Part shown: positions 7,294 through 16,056 of the stretch, piece after piece
Numbering within the stretch: position 1 is the stretch's first letter
How the letters are laid out: each line of letters begins with the position of its first letter
Source: Peptoniphilus obesi ph1
GTDB taxonomy: Bacteria > Bacillota > Clostridia > Tissierellales > Peptoniphilaceae
Direction of reading: 5' to 3'
NCBI RefSeq assembly: GCF_000311865.1
Contig: NZ_HE978580.1
Coordinates: forward strand, 243,086 to 307,085
Length of the DNA stretch: 64,000 nucleotides
Notes under the pieces: model-generated
Database searches by the model: none
Told to the model about the DNA's origin: nothing
Seen by the model: only the letters and a program-made list of their open reading frames with translations
Translations under genes and position numbers: made by a program

Positions 7294-7327
7294 CGGGTGA
7301 TGCATTTATGCGTCACCCGATTTTTTT
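7294..7327 (+). terminator. Intrinsic terminator of the toxin-antitoxin unit
   Basis: CGGGTGATGC (7294-7303) pairs with GCGTCACCCG (7310-7319), ten pairs including one G-U, with a 6-base loop and a T7 tail at 7321-7327. The tail is on the plus strand only, so it protects the opposing phage operon from readthrough. Confidence 0.9.
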
Positions 7328-7727
7328 ATACCTCTATGTTTTTTAAAGCCTTACTATGAAGTCTAAAGATATGCTGAATTGAGTAATTCATTTCAACTGC
7401 TATCTTCTCCCAAGATTCAAAACAAAGATATCTTTTTTCTAAAACTACTTGAAGTTCTTTATCTTCAATCTTTTTTATTGTTCTTACGATTTCTTTCTTT
7501 AAATCCACCAACTTATCTATGTCCCTATTGATTTCTTCTTGGAGATCTACAATCTTAACAATAGTATCCTCAAGTTTAGATGTTCCTCTATTAGGATCCT
7601 TTGGCATATCTGATAAGGTCGATGTAGCTTTTGTTGCTAGAGCGTTGAGTGATTCAACTTGCTCCAGCTTTGAGTTTATTCTCTTGTCTAAATAAAAAGC
7701 TTGTTTTAAATATTCTTTTGCATTCAT
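7326..7727 (-). CDS. DUF1492/ArpU-like phage late transcription regulator
   Basis: This 133-residue protein begins MNAKEYLKQAFYLDKRINSK, the characteristic opening of DUF1492 proteins. It continues as a long charged coiled-coil region (residues about 20-95). It ends with a sigma-region-4-like helix-turn-helix, LEKRYLCFESWEKIAVEMNYS then HIFRLHSKALKNI. Proteins of this ArpU/RinA group switch on late phage genes, and its location immediately before the HNH-terminase module fits that. ATG 7727 has GGAGG at the right distance, but the site is buried in an inverted repeat (7730-7756), so translation may be controlled. Confidence 0.82.
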   Translation of the reverse strand: MNAKEYLKQAFYLDKRINSKLEQVESLNALATKATSTLSDMPKDPNRGTSKLEDTIVKIVDLQEEINRDIDKLVDLKKEIVRTIKKIEDKELQVVLEKRYLCFESWEKIAVEMNYSIQHIFRLHSKALKNIEV

Positions 7728-7729
7728 TT

Positions 7730-7771
7730 CTTACCTCCATACGTTTTTGAGGTAAGTTATCCATATAACTT
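7730..7771 (-). promoter_or_regulatory. Two overlapping RNA hairpins over the late-regulator ribosome site
   Basis: In the minus-strand leader, AAGTTAT/ATAACTT (7765-7771 with 7754-7760, loop of four) forms hairpin A. CTTACCTC/GAGGTAAG (7749-7756 with 7730-7737) forms hairpin B, which contains the GGAGG ribosome site. The stems share bases 7754-7756, so they compete. Hairpin A would free the ribosome site and hairpin B would block it. Confidence 0.5.
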
Positions 7772-7820
7772 CTACTCTTGCATTAATCTTAGCAAATTTT
7801 GATAGTGACATTCTATGACA

Positions 7821-9167
<1,347 letters not shown>

Positions 9168-9449
9168 TTAATCACCTCCAATCCTCTTTATTATCTCATC
9201 AATGTTTTCTTTGGTATCAAGAACATAAACTTTGAAACCTAAGTTTTTAAATTGTCTTATTCTTTTTTTCTGGATTGGTCTTACTCCTCCTCCAGGTCTT
9301 TTTGTTTCCACAAATCCAATCTTTCCTTTAGGTAGAAGTATTATCCTGTCTGGTATTCCCGTCATTGATGGAGATGTAAACTTAAGACATAGACCCTTAT
9401 TCTCTTTTACTCTTTTAACAAGGGCAGATTCAATATCTTTCTCTCGCAA
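9168..9449 (-). CDS. VRR-NUC domain nuclease
   Basis: This 93-residue stand-alone VRR-NUC protein belongs to the PD-(D/E)XK group that resolves branched DNA. Visible are the opening REKDIESALVKRVKE, the metal-binding GIPDRIILLPKGKIGFVETKRP (D then E-x-K), and the helix PIQKKRIRQFKNLGF with the conserved Q. Its N-terminus overlaps the preceding YozE-like gene by 43 bases, and its stop abuts the helicase start, so the three are translated in series. The predicted role is processing replication or recombination intermediates together with the SNF2 helicase. Confidence 0.9.
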   Translation of the reverse strand: MREKDIESALVKRVKENKGLCLKFTSPSMTGIPDRIILLPKGKIGFVETKRPGGGVRPIQKKRIRQFKNLGFKVYVLDTKENIDEIIKRIGGD

Positions 9450-9664
9450 TTTTCATACTCCTTCCATGCTTTTTCAAAAGCCATCATACAATCATAACAA
9501 GCACCCTGGCTTTTTAAATAATTTTTAATCAGTCTTTTCCAGCCCTTAAATTTCCCTGTTTTATTTTTAGGAAAGTCTCTATCTTCCTTCATATCTCTTG
9601 CTAAATCTCCTCTTGGAGACTTTTCATTTAAGTGATTTTTCATCATGTAGTTATAGAAATTCAT
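9407..9664 (-). CDS. YozE SAM-like-fold protein
   Basis: This 85-residue protein resembles the YozE family. NFYNYMMKNH at the start and SPRGDLARDMKEDRDFPKN match the family pattern of an SFY-type start followed by GDLA-D-D-FP. The rest is lysine and aromatic rich, with CYDCMMAFEKAW near the end. Function in phages is not known. ATG 9664 has a GGAGG site, and this is the first gene after the promoter at 9786-9813. It overlaps the VRR-NUC gene. Confidence 0.7.
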   Translation of the reverse strand: MNFYNYMMKNHLNEKSPRGDLARDMKEDRDFPKNKTGKFKGWKRLIKNYLKSQGACYDCMMAFEKAWKEYENCERKILNLPLLKE

Positions 9665-9757
9665 AAATCCTCCATTTTTCTAAAGTGTTGTATAGTGTAG
9701 CTATATATAAACCTTTTACACGAGAGAATAAAAATAATATATAAAAGAAAGTAGGCT

Positions 9758-9827
9758 ATGACTATTCACACCATACAAAATGCGTATATTAAGCCATTTC
9801 AGTGTTAAGTCAAGTGTAAATAGTCAT
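9758..9827 (-). promoter_or_regulatory. Phage promoter bracketed by a 14-base inverted repeat
   Basis: On the minus strand TTGACT (9813-9808) and TAATAT (9791-9786) are 16 bases apart. Arms of a 14-base inverted repeat with one mismatch flank it: 9814-9827 directly upstream of the -35, and 9758-9771 just past the predicted start. Several AGTGTA-type words recur in the same 260-base gap (9665-9928). I see no gene there. The site probably drives the yozE-to-late-regulator segment. Confidence 0.6.
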
Positions 9828-9928
9828 GTCTTTTTGTAGTTTAGTGTATGCACTTTTCATTAATTAAGAAAAACTTTTTTCTATGCAATCATCTTTATTT
9901 AGCCTATAAATGCTACACTAAGATGCAT

Positions 9929-12130
9929 TTATAAAAAGTCGTCTTCCGACTCCATTAAATCATTGATGGTTATACCACCCCATTCAATTCCCCTATTTGT
10001 CCTTTTCTTTTCATAACCTTCTGCTATAAGGGCTCGTGAAAAATCTCTATTGTTTCTAATATATTCTCCATTTGAACCAGCCCACTCACGATAAACTTGA
10101 TATAACCTTGCACTCATTTCTTTATAATTTGTTCCTTTTATGCATTTATCTGAAATAAAATGGTTTATCCAGTCATTTTCTTCTTTATATGAGCTTTTAG
10201 CATCATCTACAACATTACACTTTGGATATTTAAAGCCTGCATCTATATATTCTTTTGCTCCTTCAATCATCCACTGTAGAATTGCTCCTCCTGCTTTTTC
10301 TATAAGCTTATCTATATAGTCTGTCTTAGGATTTTTAATGGCGACAGAAAATGGAGCCACCACAATTCTTCTCCAGGTTCCTCGATCATTAGAGCCCACC
10401 TTTGGTAGATGATTTGTATAGAGAATAGTAGAATGCGTTGGCGTAAATGAAAAGGGTGCATAGTATTTTCTTTCTGCTGAAATATCATCAACACTTGCTA
10501 TCTGCTTTAGCATAGAACTTGACAGTCTTTGACCCTCTTCTGTTTCAGAGGCTAGAATAAATCTTTTGCCACATAACTCTGCAAGATCAACCTTCACATT
10601 CTTTGCTCTTGTTGTTAAAGACTCAGCTGGGATTTTACCTGCATAGTCTCCAAGAACGTGAGCCTCTGAATTAAAGACTGTAGACTTCCCATTTCCTCCA
10701 TCTCCGTAGGCTATAAGGAGTGCTTCTTCATAAACATGACCTATTAATGTCGACCCTGCATGGAACTTTAAGAAATTAATAAACTCATCATCTCCACCAG
10801 TTACATCCCTTAAAGTAGCTATCCACATATCCATATTATCCTTACTTGGAGCTAGGGCAGTAATCTTCGCGCAATAGTAAGACGGGTCATGCTCTTTTAT
10901 TTCACTTGTTTTCAAATCAATAACTCCAACAGGTGTATTTAGAATAAAAGCATCTGCATCAAGTTTTTCATTTTTAACTTCTAACAAAGACTTAGCTAGT
11001 TTTAATATTCCAGATACTTTTCCGTGGTCGTTCATTTTTTTAGCAAAATTAAGGTAGGCTTTTGCAGTATTTACTTTTAACTTTGCTTGTGCTTTTTCTT
11101 CCTTATTTCCCATCATTTCAGCATCTGCTAATTCTTGATAGGTCTCTTTAAATTCAATGCTTGCATTTTCTAGAACTTTTTTAGCAGTATCCATATAAAG
11201 ACTCATTACTTTTAGCTCAGAATCTTCCCACTTCTTGCCCGTCCAATAAAGCCAGCCTTGAGATATGGTGTAGATAGCTTTATCTTTGTTGTGCTTAGTA
11301 AAGATTTCAGCCATTGCTATATCTGTAAGTTTCTCTGGCTTATATTCCTCATATCTTTCATTGTATTCTTCAGGTGGAACATAATCTTCACTTGCTGATA
11401 CTTTTTTATAGAACTTACAAGCTGACCTCCAAATTTGTTCTAACTCCTCATCTGCTAATGGTGGAGAACAAAGACTAGCTTTTTTATTAAATAGTTCTCT
11501 CGCCTCATCTGTATTTCCATATCGAATTAGAACCCTACCTGCAAAATGATTCATGGTTGAATTTCTAGAACCTTGCTGAATCAAGTCTTGAGAGTTATCA
11601 AAATCCTCAAAGTCATCTTTTAGGATTTCTGTTACATATTTTCTTCCCCTAACTATTTCAACAGCAGGATTCTTAACTCCAAAGAAAAATCTCGCTCCAT
11701 CTAGTGCATTACCATCAAAGAAAGTATAAGTCTCTGCCAACCTTTCTTTGATGCCTACATATTCAGCTAAATTTGTGATCTTAGGAATTGGAAAATATAT
11801 GTGCATTCTTGGTCTTGCAGCTTTTCCATTTTTTTCTTTTCTATGGTTTCTGCTGTAAACTATGGCAAATTTAACTCCATCAAATATTCTCTTTAAATCA
11901 TTCATTGAAATCCAATCATCTGGATTTTCTGAATGGTCGTTGTCTATATCCATTGGAATGCATTCTGACTCTATAAAATTATCATTGGACCTGTAGGAAT
12001 TTTTATACTTAGCCATTACATGGTCAAAACTCGCAGCTTTCTCAAATGACCTAACATCTACTGCATTGACCTCATTAGGATAAACACAGTTTGACTCCAC
12101 TCCTATTAAATTTGAGGTGTATATTTTCAA
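9929..12130 (-). CDS. P4-type phage primase-helicase
   Basis: This 733-residue two-domain replication protein has an N-terminal archaeo-eukaryotic-type primase with the acidic motif PMDIDND (about residue 59) and RPRMHIYFP (about residue 105). Then follow a linker and a SF3/D5-like helicase with Walker A AYGDGGNGKST near residue 470, Walker B-like LAELCGKRFILASE, and a C-terminal P4-type region. It would unwind and prime the phage origin. Length and domain order fit phage-plasmid primases of the P4 family. It lies between the polymerase block and the promoter at 9786. The next gene upstream (DUF4406) ends one base before its start. Confidence 0.92.
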   Translation of the reverse strand: MKIYTSNLIGVESNCVYPNEVNAVDVRSFEKAASFDHVMAKYKNSYRSNDNFIESECIPMDIDNDHSENPDDWISMNDLKRIFDGVKFAIVYSRNHRKEKNGKAARPRMHIYFPIPKITNLAEYVGIKERLAETYTFFDGNALDGARFFFGVKNPAVEIVRGRKYVTEILKDDFEDFDNSQDLIQQGSRNSTMNHFAGRVLIRYGNTDEARELFNKKASLCSPPLADEELEQIWRSACKFYKKVSASEDYVPPEEYNERYEEYKPEKLTDIAMAEIFTKHNKDKAIYTISQGWLYWTGKKWEDSELKVMSLYMDTAKKVLENASIEFKETYQELADAEMMGNKEEKAQAKLKVNTAKAYLNFAKKMNDHGKVSGILKLAKSLLEVKNEKLDADAFILNTPVGVIDLKTSEIKEHDPSYYCAKITALAPSKDNMDMWIATLRDVTGGDDEFINFLKFHAGSTLIGHVYEEALLIAYGDGGNGKSTVFNSEAHVLGDYAGKIPAESLTTRAKNVKVDLAELCGKRFILASETEEGQRLSSSMLKQIASVDDISAERKYYAPFSFTPTHSTILYTNHLPKVGSNDRGTWRRIVVAPFSVAIKNPKTDYIDKLIEKAGGAILQWMIEGAKEYIDAGFKYPKCNVVDDAKSSYKEENDWINHFISDKCIKGTNYKEMSARLYQVYREWAGSNGEYIRNNRDFSRALIAEGYEKKRTNRGIEWGGITINDLMESEDDFL

Positions 12131-12454
12131 TTAGGCTACCCCCTTTATATGGCGAATCTTCATTTTTCTCTTCTCAGCAACTCTTATTTCTTCTGCCATT
12201 CCAGGACTTATGTTGTCACCAAAGACCCATACTTCTTCACATTTACCAAGAAGGACATAATTAAAATGCATGGCAAGTCTTCTCTCACTTTCATCACTCA
12301 TAAACTGAGGAAATAAAAGATGTGGTGCTATTGGTATATTTCCTTTATCCAAGGCATAGCGAGAATACTTCTGTGCCTTGATGACATTATTTTCAACATC
12401 TCCAGAAAATGGACTGCAGATATATACCAAGGGATAGTATTTAGTTTTTTTCAT
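12131..12454 (-). CDS. DUF4406 (nucleoside deoxyribosyltransferase-like) phage protein
   Basis: This 107-residue protein has a Rossmann-like fold related to nucleoside 2-deoxyribosyltransferases: VYICSPFSGDVENNV, then IPIAPHLLFPQFM, then VWVFGDNISPGMAEEI. The conserved acidic pair and the GMxxEI motif at the end suggest it binds nucleotides. The substrate in phages is unknown. The start at 12454 follows GGAGG by seven bases. An upstream in-frame ATG (12511) lies inside the polymerase gene and lacks support. It is coupled to the primase downstream. Confidence 0.8.
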   Translation of the reverse strand: MKKTKYYPLVYICSPFSGDVENNVIKAQKYSRYALDKGNIPIAPHLLFPQFMSDESERRLAMHFNYVLLGKCEEVWVFGDNISPGMAEEIRVAEKRKMKIRHIKGVA

Positions 12455-12467
12455 TAAGCTACCTCCA

Positions 12468-15326
12468 TTAATCTTTTTTATAAAATTCACTTTCAAATCC
12501 ATCTGCATCAAGAATAAGTCCAGGTGCCCAGCTAGGAAGTAAGGACATTATTTGATTTATTTCCTCGATGCTAGATGAATCACTTTCTATTACAACTTCA
12601 TCATGAATATGCATGACGATATTAAATCCTTTTTCCTCAAGTCTCATCATAGTCTCAGCTAAAATATCTCTGGCTATGGCTTGAACTATGTTTTCTACAA
12701 ATTTTCCACCATAGGATTCAATTTTGTCCCACTTGTTTCCTAATACAACTCCTTCATAGACTACTGATTCTCCACCAAATCGATTCATCCCGATTTTTGC
12801 TTTTGGATAAGCTAGTCTTCTTTTTGAGGGTAGTTGTATAAAAAGAATGCCTTTTTCATAGCTAATAACTAGGCTCTTATATTTTTCTTTAGTTCTAGTC
12901 TTTACAACTCTTTTTACGACTGAATCTATGTCCCACCAAAGACTCACTATATTTGGATTAGCCTCTCGCCAGGAATCAACGATTGATTGAAGTTCATCTT
13001 CAGATAAACCCATCTCAATACCACCCATTGCTTTAAGAGCACCTAAGGCTCCTTGGTAGCCACAGTTGTGAACTAATTTCCCTGATACGGTAAAACGGTT
13101 ATTCTTTCCGGCATTTCGTATATCATAAAGTCTAGTCTTGCTTCTATACCTTTCCAATTTTTTCTTTTCTCGAATACAGCTAATTCTGCATCTTCTATAA
13201 TTTCGTCTCGGCTTAATCCTTTTGAAAGTTTCCTTATAACAACACTTCGTGCATAAGGCCAGTATTTTTGATGAAATTCTGTTAATACAGTATTTCTCTT
13301 GTTCGAAGCATTCTCTATACGAGTCGCAAATCTTAAGTTGCCTCTTTCGTAATGCCCATTGTTGTCTATTCTGTCTATTTCTAGTTCTCTTTTTGGCAGT
13401 CCAAATTTTTCGATTAAATAAAGACCTGCCTCTAGAATTGATGGAAACTTGAACTTTATTCCTCTTTCTCCATAGTTTTTGAACTCTGGATCTTTTGGGT
13501 TGGTACACCTTTGCTTTGCTGCTGTTAGCCTTCTGTCCAACCATCGTGGAATTTGTCTTGGCTGGGAGCAAGCTTGACATCCTTTTGACCTTCCTGTCGT
13601 TAAATTTCCCCTGTCTTGCCATTGAATGCTTCCACATCCTTGACATCTTGTGAGGACATAACAAGAATTCCAGTTTTTCGCCCATCTTTTTTCTGGACTT
13701 ATAATCTTCACCCACCCATATTGCTCTCCTACCATCTCCTGATTGTAGGAGATGTGCTCCGCTGGTGGCAGCTTCTCCAAATTGTATTGGCTTTTCTTGC
13801 CCCTCGATCCATACGATATGGTCTTTTGTTGCTCTAAGCCCATCATATTCAATCACTTCTCCTATCCCTTTATATATAACTCCATCATGTGAAACCCAGT
13901 TTTCTCCATCCCATAATTTATGAGCTTTTGTAAGTTTTTCTATAGGAACTAACCCCTTATCTGTAAGAACCAATTCGCCTTCAGCAATACAGGCTAAAGT
14001 TGCTATCTTTCCTTTTTGCCTTAGATGACCATTTACTCCATGCTTTTCAACTGGCACACCAAACATCCTTGATGCTGTTCTGCAATAGATATCTTCTCCA
14101 TTTTCAAAGGCATCCAGTACCCATTGTTCTCCTGCAATCCATGCAAGGACACGGGCCTCTATTGCTGAAAAGTCAGAAATAATAAACCTGGTGCCTTCTT
14201 TTGCTATAAAGGCTGTCCTTATTAATTGGGATAAAATATCAGACGGGGATTCATATAGAATCTCCATCGTTTCATAATCTCTATTTTTTACAAGACTCCT
14301 AGCTAGTTCTAAATCTTTTAGATTGTTTCTTCTTAAGTTTTGAACTTGAATAAGCCTGCCTGAATACCTTCCAGTTCTATTTGCTCCATAGAATTGGATC
14401 AGACCTCTTGCTCGATTATCTGTTCCTCTTACATTTTTCATAGCGTCATATTTTCTAACTGAGGACTTAGATAATTCTTGTCTAAGTTCCAGCACTTCTT
14501 TAATATCTCCTTCAACATTTTTAAGAGCAGACTCTACATCTTTTTTAGCTAAGGAATCGATCTCTAAGCCTTTCTTATTTAGCCATTCTTTTAGCTGTAA
14601 GAGAGAATTTGGATTTTCAAGACCAGTTAATTCTATGGCTCTGTCCATATTTTCTTCTCGTAAGATTTCATCAAATTTAATAGCTGAATCAACTAAAACT
14701 TCATCAATTAATATTCCTCTGTCATTGATGTTCTGGTCTACCCAGTAGTTTTCCCATTCTGATTGAGGCATAGGAAATGCTGATAATTTTTTCTTTATTG
14801 CCATTTCTGTTTCCACATCTCTTTGGTTATATTCCTTAAAGGTAGACCACTTTCCCAAATCATGATGTGGTAGATTTCTTGTCCTCATACCATTGGTTTT
14901 AGTAGGTTTACATGGAATAGAAAAATATCTTATAAGAGCTTTCCCTTCATTCATCTTTTGCTTATCTAGTTTTAAAACCTCTCCGACTTTTTCAAGCGAT
15001 AGAGGTAACCCCAGATAGGCTGACCAAATCATAGTGCAGTACCAACCTTTTGGATTTAGCCTTTTACCAAGAAATCTTGAGAGGCACACCCTTTCAAAGT
15101 TTGCGTTAAAGGCCCACTTTTCTATATTTTCATCACTAAGTGCTGATAATATTTCTTCAGGAATAATCTCTCCACTTGCCAAATCTATGACCTTAACTTC
15201 TCCATCATCAATAGAATAGGCAAAGAGGAGGATTTCAAAATCCTCGCTCTCGGCATATTTGTATACACCACTTTTGCCTAAATCAATTGAAGAGAATGTT
15301 TCAAGATCTATGGACAATCTCTTCAT
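12468..15326 (-). CDS. polA-like: Family A phage DNA polymerase interrupted by an intein
   Basis: The precursor is 952 residues. Without the 309-residue intein the polymerase is about 643 residues, normal for this phage family. The N-terminus has a 3'-5' exonuclease-like opening (LSIDLETFSSIDL). Polymerase motif A is SDFSAIEARVLAW. Motif B is split: RQKGKIATLA before the intein and CGYQGALGALKAMGG after it, so the intein sits in the O-helix that binds the incoming nucleotide. Motif C is MHIHDEVV. Splicing is therefore essential for replication. ATG 15326 matches family starts; an in-frame GTG at 15335 is possible. The start overlaps the upstream 66-residue gene, which supports translational coupling, because no strong ribosome site is visible. 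Confidence 0.93.
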   Translation of the reverse strand: MKRLSIDLETFSSIDLGKSGVYKYAESEDFEILLFAYSIDDGEVKVIDLASGEIIPEEILSALSDENIEKWAFNANFERVCLSRFLGKRLNPKGWYCTMIWSAYLGLPLSLEKVGEVLKLDKQKMNEGKALIRYFSIPCKPTKTNGMRTRNLPHHDLGKWSTFKEYNQRDVETEMAIKKKLSAFPMPQSEWENYWVDQNINDRGILIDEVLVDSAIKFDEILREENMDRAIELTGLENPNSLLQLKEWLNKKGLEIDSLAKKDVESALKNVEGDIKEVLELRQELSKSSVRKYDAMKNVRGTDNRARGLIQFYGANRTGRYSGRLIQVQNLRRNNLKDLELARSLVKNRDYETMEILYESPSDILSQLIRTAFIAKEGTRFIISDFSAIEARVLAWIAGEQWVLDAFENGEDIYCRTASRMFGVPVEKHGVNGHLRQKGKIATLACIAEGELVLTDKGLVPIEKLTKAHKLWDGENWVSHDGVIYKGIGEVIEYDGLRATKDHIVWIEGQEKPIQFGEAATSGAHLLQSGDGRRAIWVGEDYKSRKKMGEKLEFLLCPHKMSRMWKHSMARQGKFNDRKVKRMSSLLPAKTNSTMVGQKANSSKAKVYQPKRSRVQKLWRKRNKVQVSINSRGRSLFNRKIWTAKKRTRNRQNRQQWALRKRQLKICDSYRECFEQEKYCINRISSKILALCTKCCYKETFKRIKPRRNYRRCRISCIREKKKLERYRSKTRLYDIRNAGKNNRFTVSGKLVHNCGYQGALGALKAMGGIEMGLSEDELQSIVDSWREANPNIVSLWWDIDSVVKRVVKTRTKEKYKSLVISYEKGILFIQLPSKRRLAYPKAKIGMNRFGGESVVYEGVVLGNKWDKIESYGGKFVENIVQAIARDILAETMMRLEEKGFNIVMHIHDEVVIESDSSSIEEINQIMSLLPSWAPGLILDADGFESEFYKKD
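13065..13991 (-). mobile_element. Intein in DNA polymerase motif B
   Basis: The intein is residues 446-754 of the precursor. Block A is CIAEGELVLTDKGLVPIEKL with catalytic Cys1. Block B is GLRATKDHIVW, with the T-xx-H pair. The end has block F (RLYDIRNAGKNNRFTV) and block G (SGKLVHN followed by Cys+1). All splicing residues (C1, T-H, H-N, C+1) are present, so it should splice. Between blocks B and F the intein frame is about 190 residues of Arg/Lys-rich sequence with no in-frame endonuclease. An HNH-type endonuclease is instead encoded in another frame of the same DNA. Confidence 0.9.
13073..13852 (-). CDS. HNH-type homing endonuclease encoded out of frame inside the intein
   Basis: This open frame of 259 codons is shifted one base from the polymerase/intein frame. 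Recognisable family features begin near residue 40 with MVGEQYGWVKI. Then come a zinc-ribbon-like RCQGCGS ... KGCQACSQ, RCTNPKDPEFKNYGERGIKF, and the HNH core EIDRIDNNGHYERGNLRFAT, all typical of phage and intron HNH homing enzymes. The first 39 residues are only the shadow of intein block B. The long frame starts with TTG at 13852, six bases after AGGAG. The family-like start ATG at 13735 has no properly spaced site and lies in a hairpin. It stops eight bases before the intein ends. It would cut intein-free polymerase alleles and drive homing. Confidence 0.8.
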   Translation of the reverse strand: MNMMGLEQQKTISYGSRGKKSQYNLEKLPPAEHISYNQEMVGEQYGWVKIISPEKRWAKNWNSCYVLTRCQGCGSIQWQDRGNLTTGRSKGCQACSQPRQIPRWLDRRLTAAKQRCTNPKDPEFKNYGERGIKFKFPSILEAGLYLIEKFGLPKRELEIDRIDNNGHYERGNLRFATRIENASNKRNTVLTEFHQKYWPYARSVVIRKLSKGLSRDEIIEDAELAVFEKRKNWKGIEARLDFMIYEMPERITVLPYQGN

Positions 15327-15501
15327 AGCTATCACTAAGCTTTGTTAATTCTGCTAAATTATTTTTTCTATCTTCTTTTATTTGTTTTTCTATTTTTCTG
15401 ATATCTCTATCTAGTTCTTTTAGTTGAGCTTGTAAAAATCCAAGCTTATACCATAAAAAGGACCAAATAGCTAAAACTATTGCTGTAATTAAATAGTCCA
15501 T
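15301..15501 (-). CDS. Small membrane-anchored coiled-coil phage protein
   Basis: This 66-residue protein has one N-terminal membrane helix (LITAIVLAIWSFLWY, residues about 4-18). A charged coiled coil follows (LKELDRDIRKIEKQIKEDRKN). I do not recognise the family. Its 3' end overlaps the polymerase start by 26 bases in another frame, so polymerase translation probably depends on it. A membrane anchor beside a replication polymerase is unusual, but no role can be assigned from sequence. Confidence 0.65.
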   Translation of the reverse strand: MDYLITAIVLAIWSFLWYKLGFLQAQLKELDRDIRKIEKQIKEDRKNNLAELTKLSDSYEEIVHRS

Positions 15502-15510
15502 TTCTGCCTC

Positions 15511-16056
15511 CTATGCTAAGAAATCTTCGTCATCATCGTCCATGGCATCAAAGTCATCTGCTGCATTAGATCTATTTCCTAGAGGTTGTCCATCTCTTAG
15601 CTTTTGAATATTTCCGAGGCCAACCGCTACGCCCTTATTGCCATTTACATTGTAGGCATAGAAGTTAAGGGATACCCTCGCATAAACTCCTGAGTAGACT
15701 TCACTTCTATCAAGAATAGGTTCTACGTTTCTATCTACAATTTGAGGTGCTGTCATAGAGTTGGCATTTAAGAAGTATGCATCTGCATATGCCTCATCAT
15801 CTTTTTCTGTGTCACCATCTCTTAATGGAAGTTTGATAGCTTTCTTATTAGGTTTTTTCCCATTGAATTTAGAAAGACCTTCATCAATAGCAGCATCTAC
15901 TGCCTTTTCAATCTTCTCAATTGTCTTTTGGTCGCTCTTTGGGATAATGACAGATACTGAATACCTTTCTTTACCACCATTGATTGACTTTGGTTCCCAA
16001 CCATTAAAATATGATAATCTAACTTCTCCAGTAACTACTTTTGTTCTATTTTGCAT
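15511..16056 (-). CDS. DUF2815 phage single-stranded DNA-binding protein
   Basis: This 181-residue DUF2815 protein belongs to the family I know as phage ssDNA-binding/replication proteins. It opens with QNRTKVVTGEVRLSYFNGWEP and ERYSVSVIIPKSD, a beta-rich OB-like core. It ends with an acidic tail (DDFDAMDDDDEDFLA), as SSB proteins do to recruit partners. ATG 16056 follows GGAGG closely. A longer frame start (16092) lies inside the DUF2800 gene and has no such site. It overlaps the DUF2800 stop and precedes the polymerase genes, consistent with a replication module. Confidence 0.87.
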   Translation of the reverse strand: MQNRTKVVTGEVRLSYFNGWEPKSINGGKERYSVSVIIPKSDQKTIEKIEKAVDAAIDEGLSKFNGKKPNKKAIKLPLRDGDTEKDDEAYADAYFLNANSMTAPQIVDRNVEPILDRSEVYSGVYARVSLNFYAYNVNGNKGVAVGLGNIQKLRDGQPLGNRSNAADDFDAMDDDDEDFLA

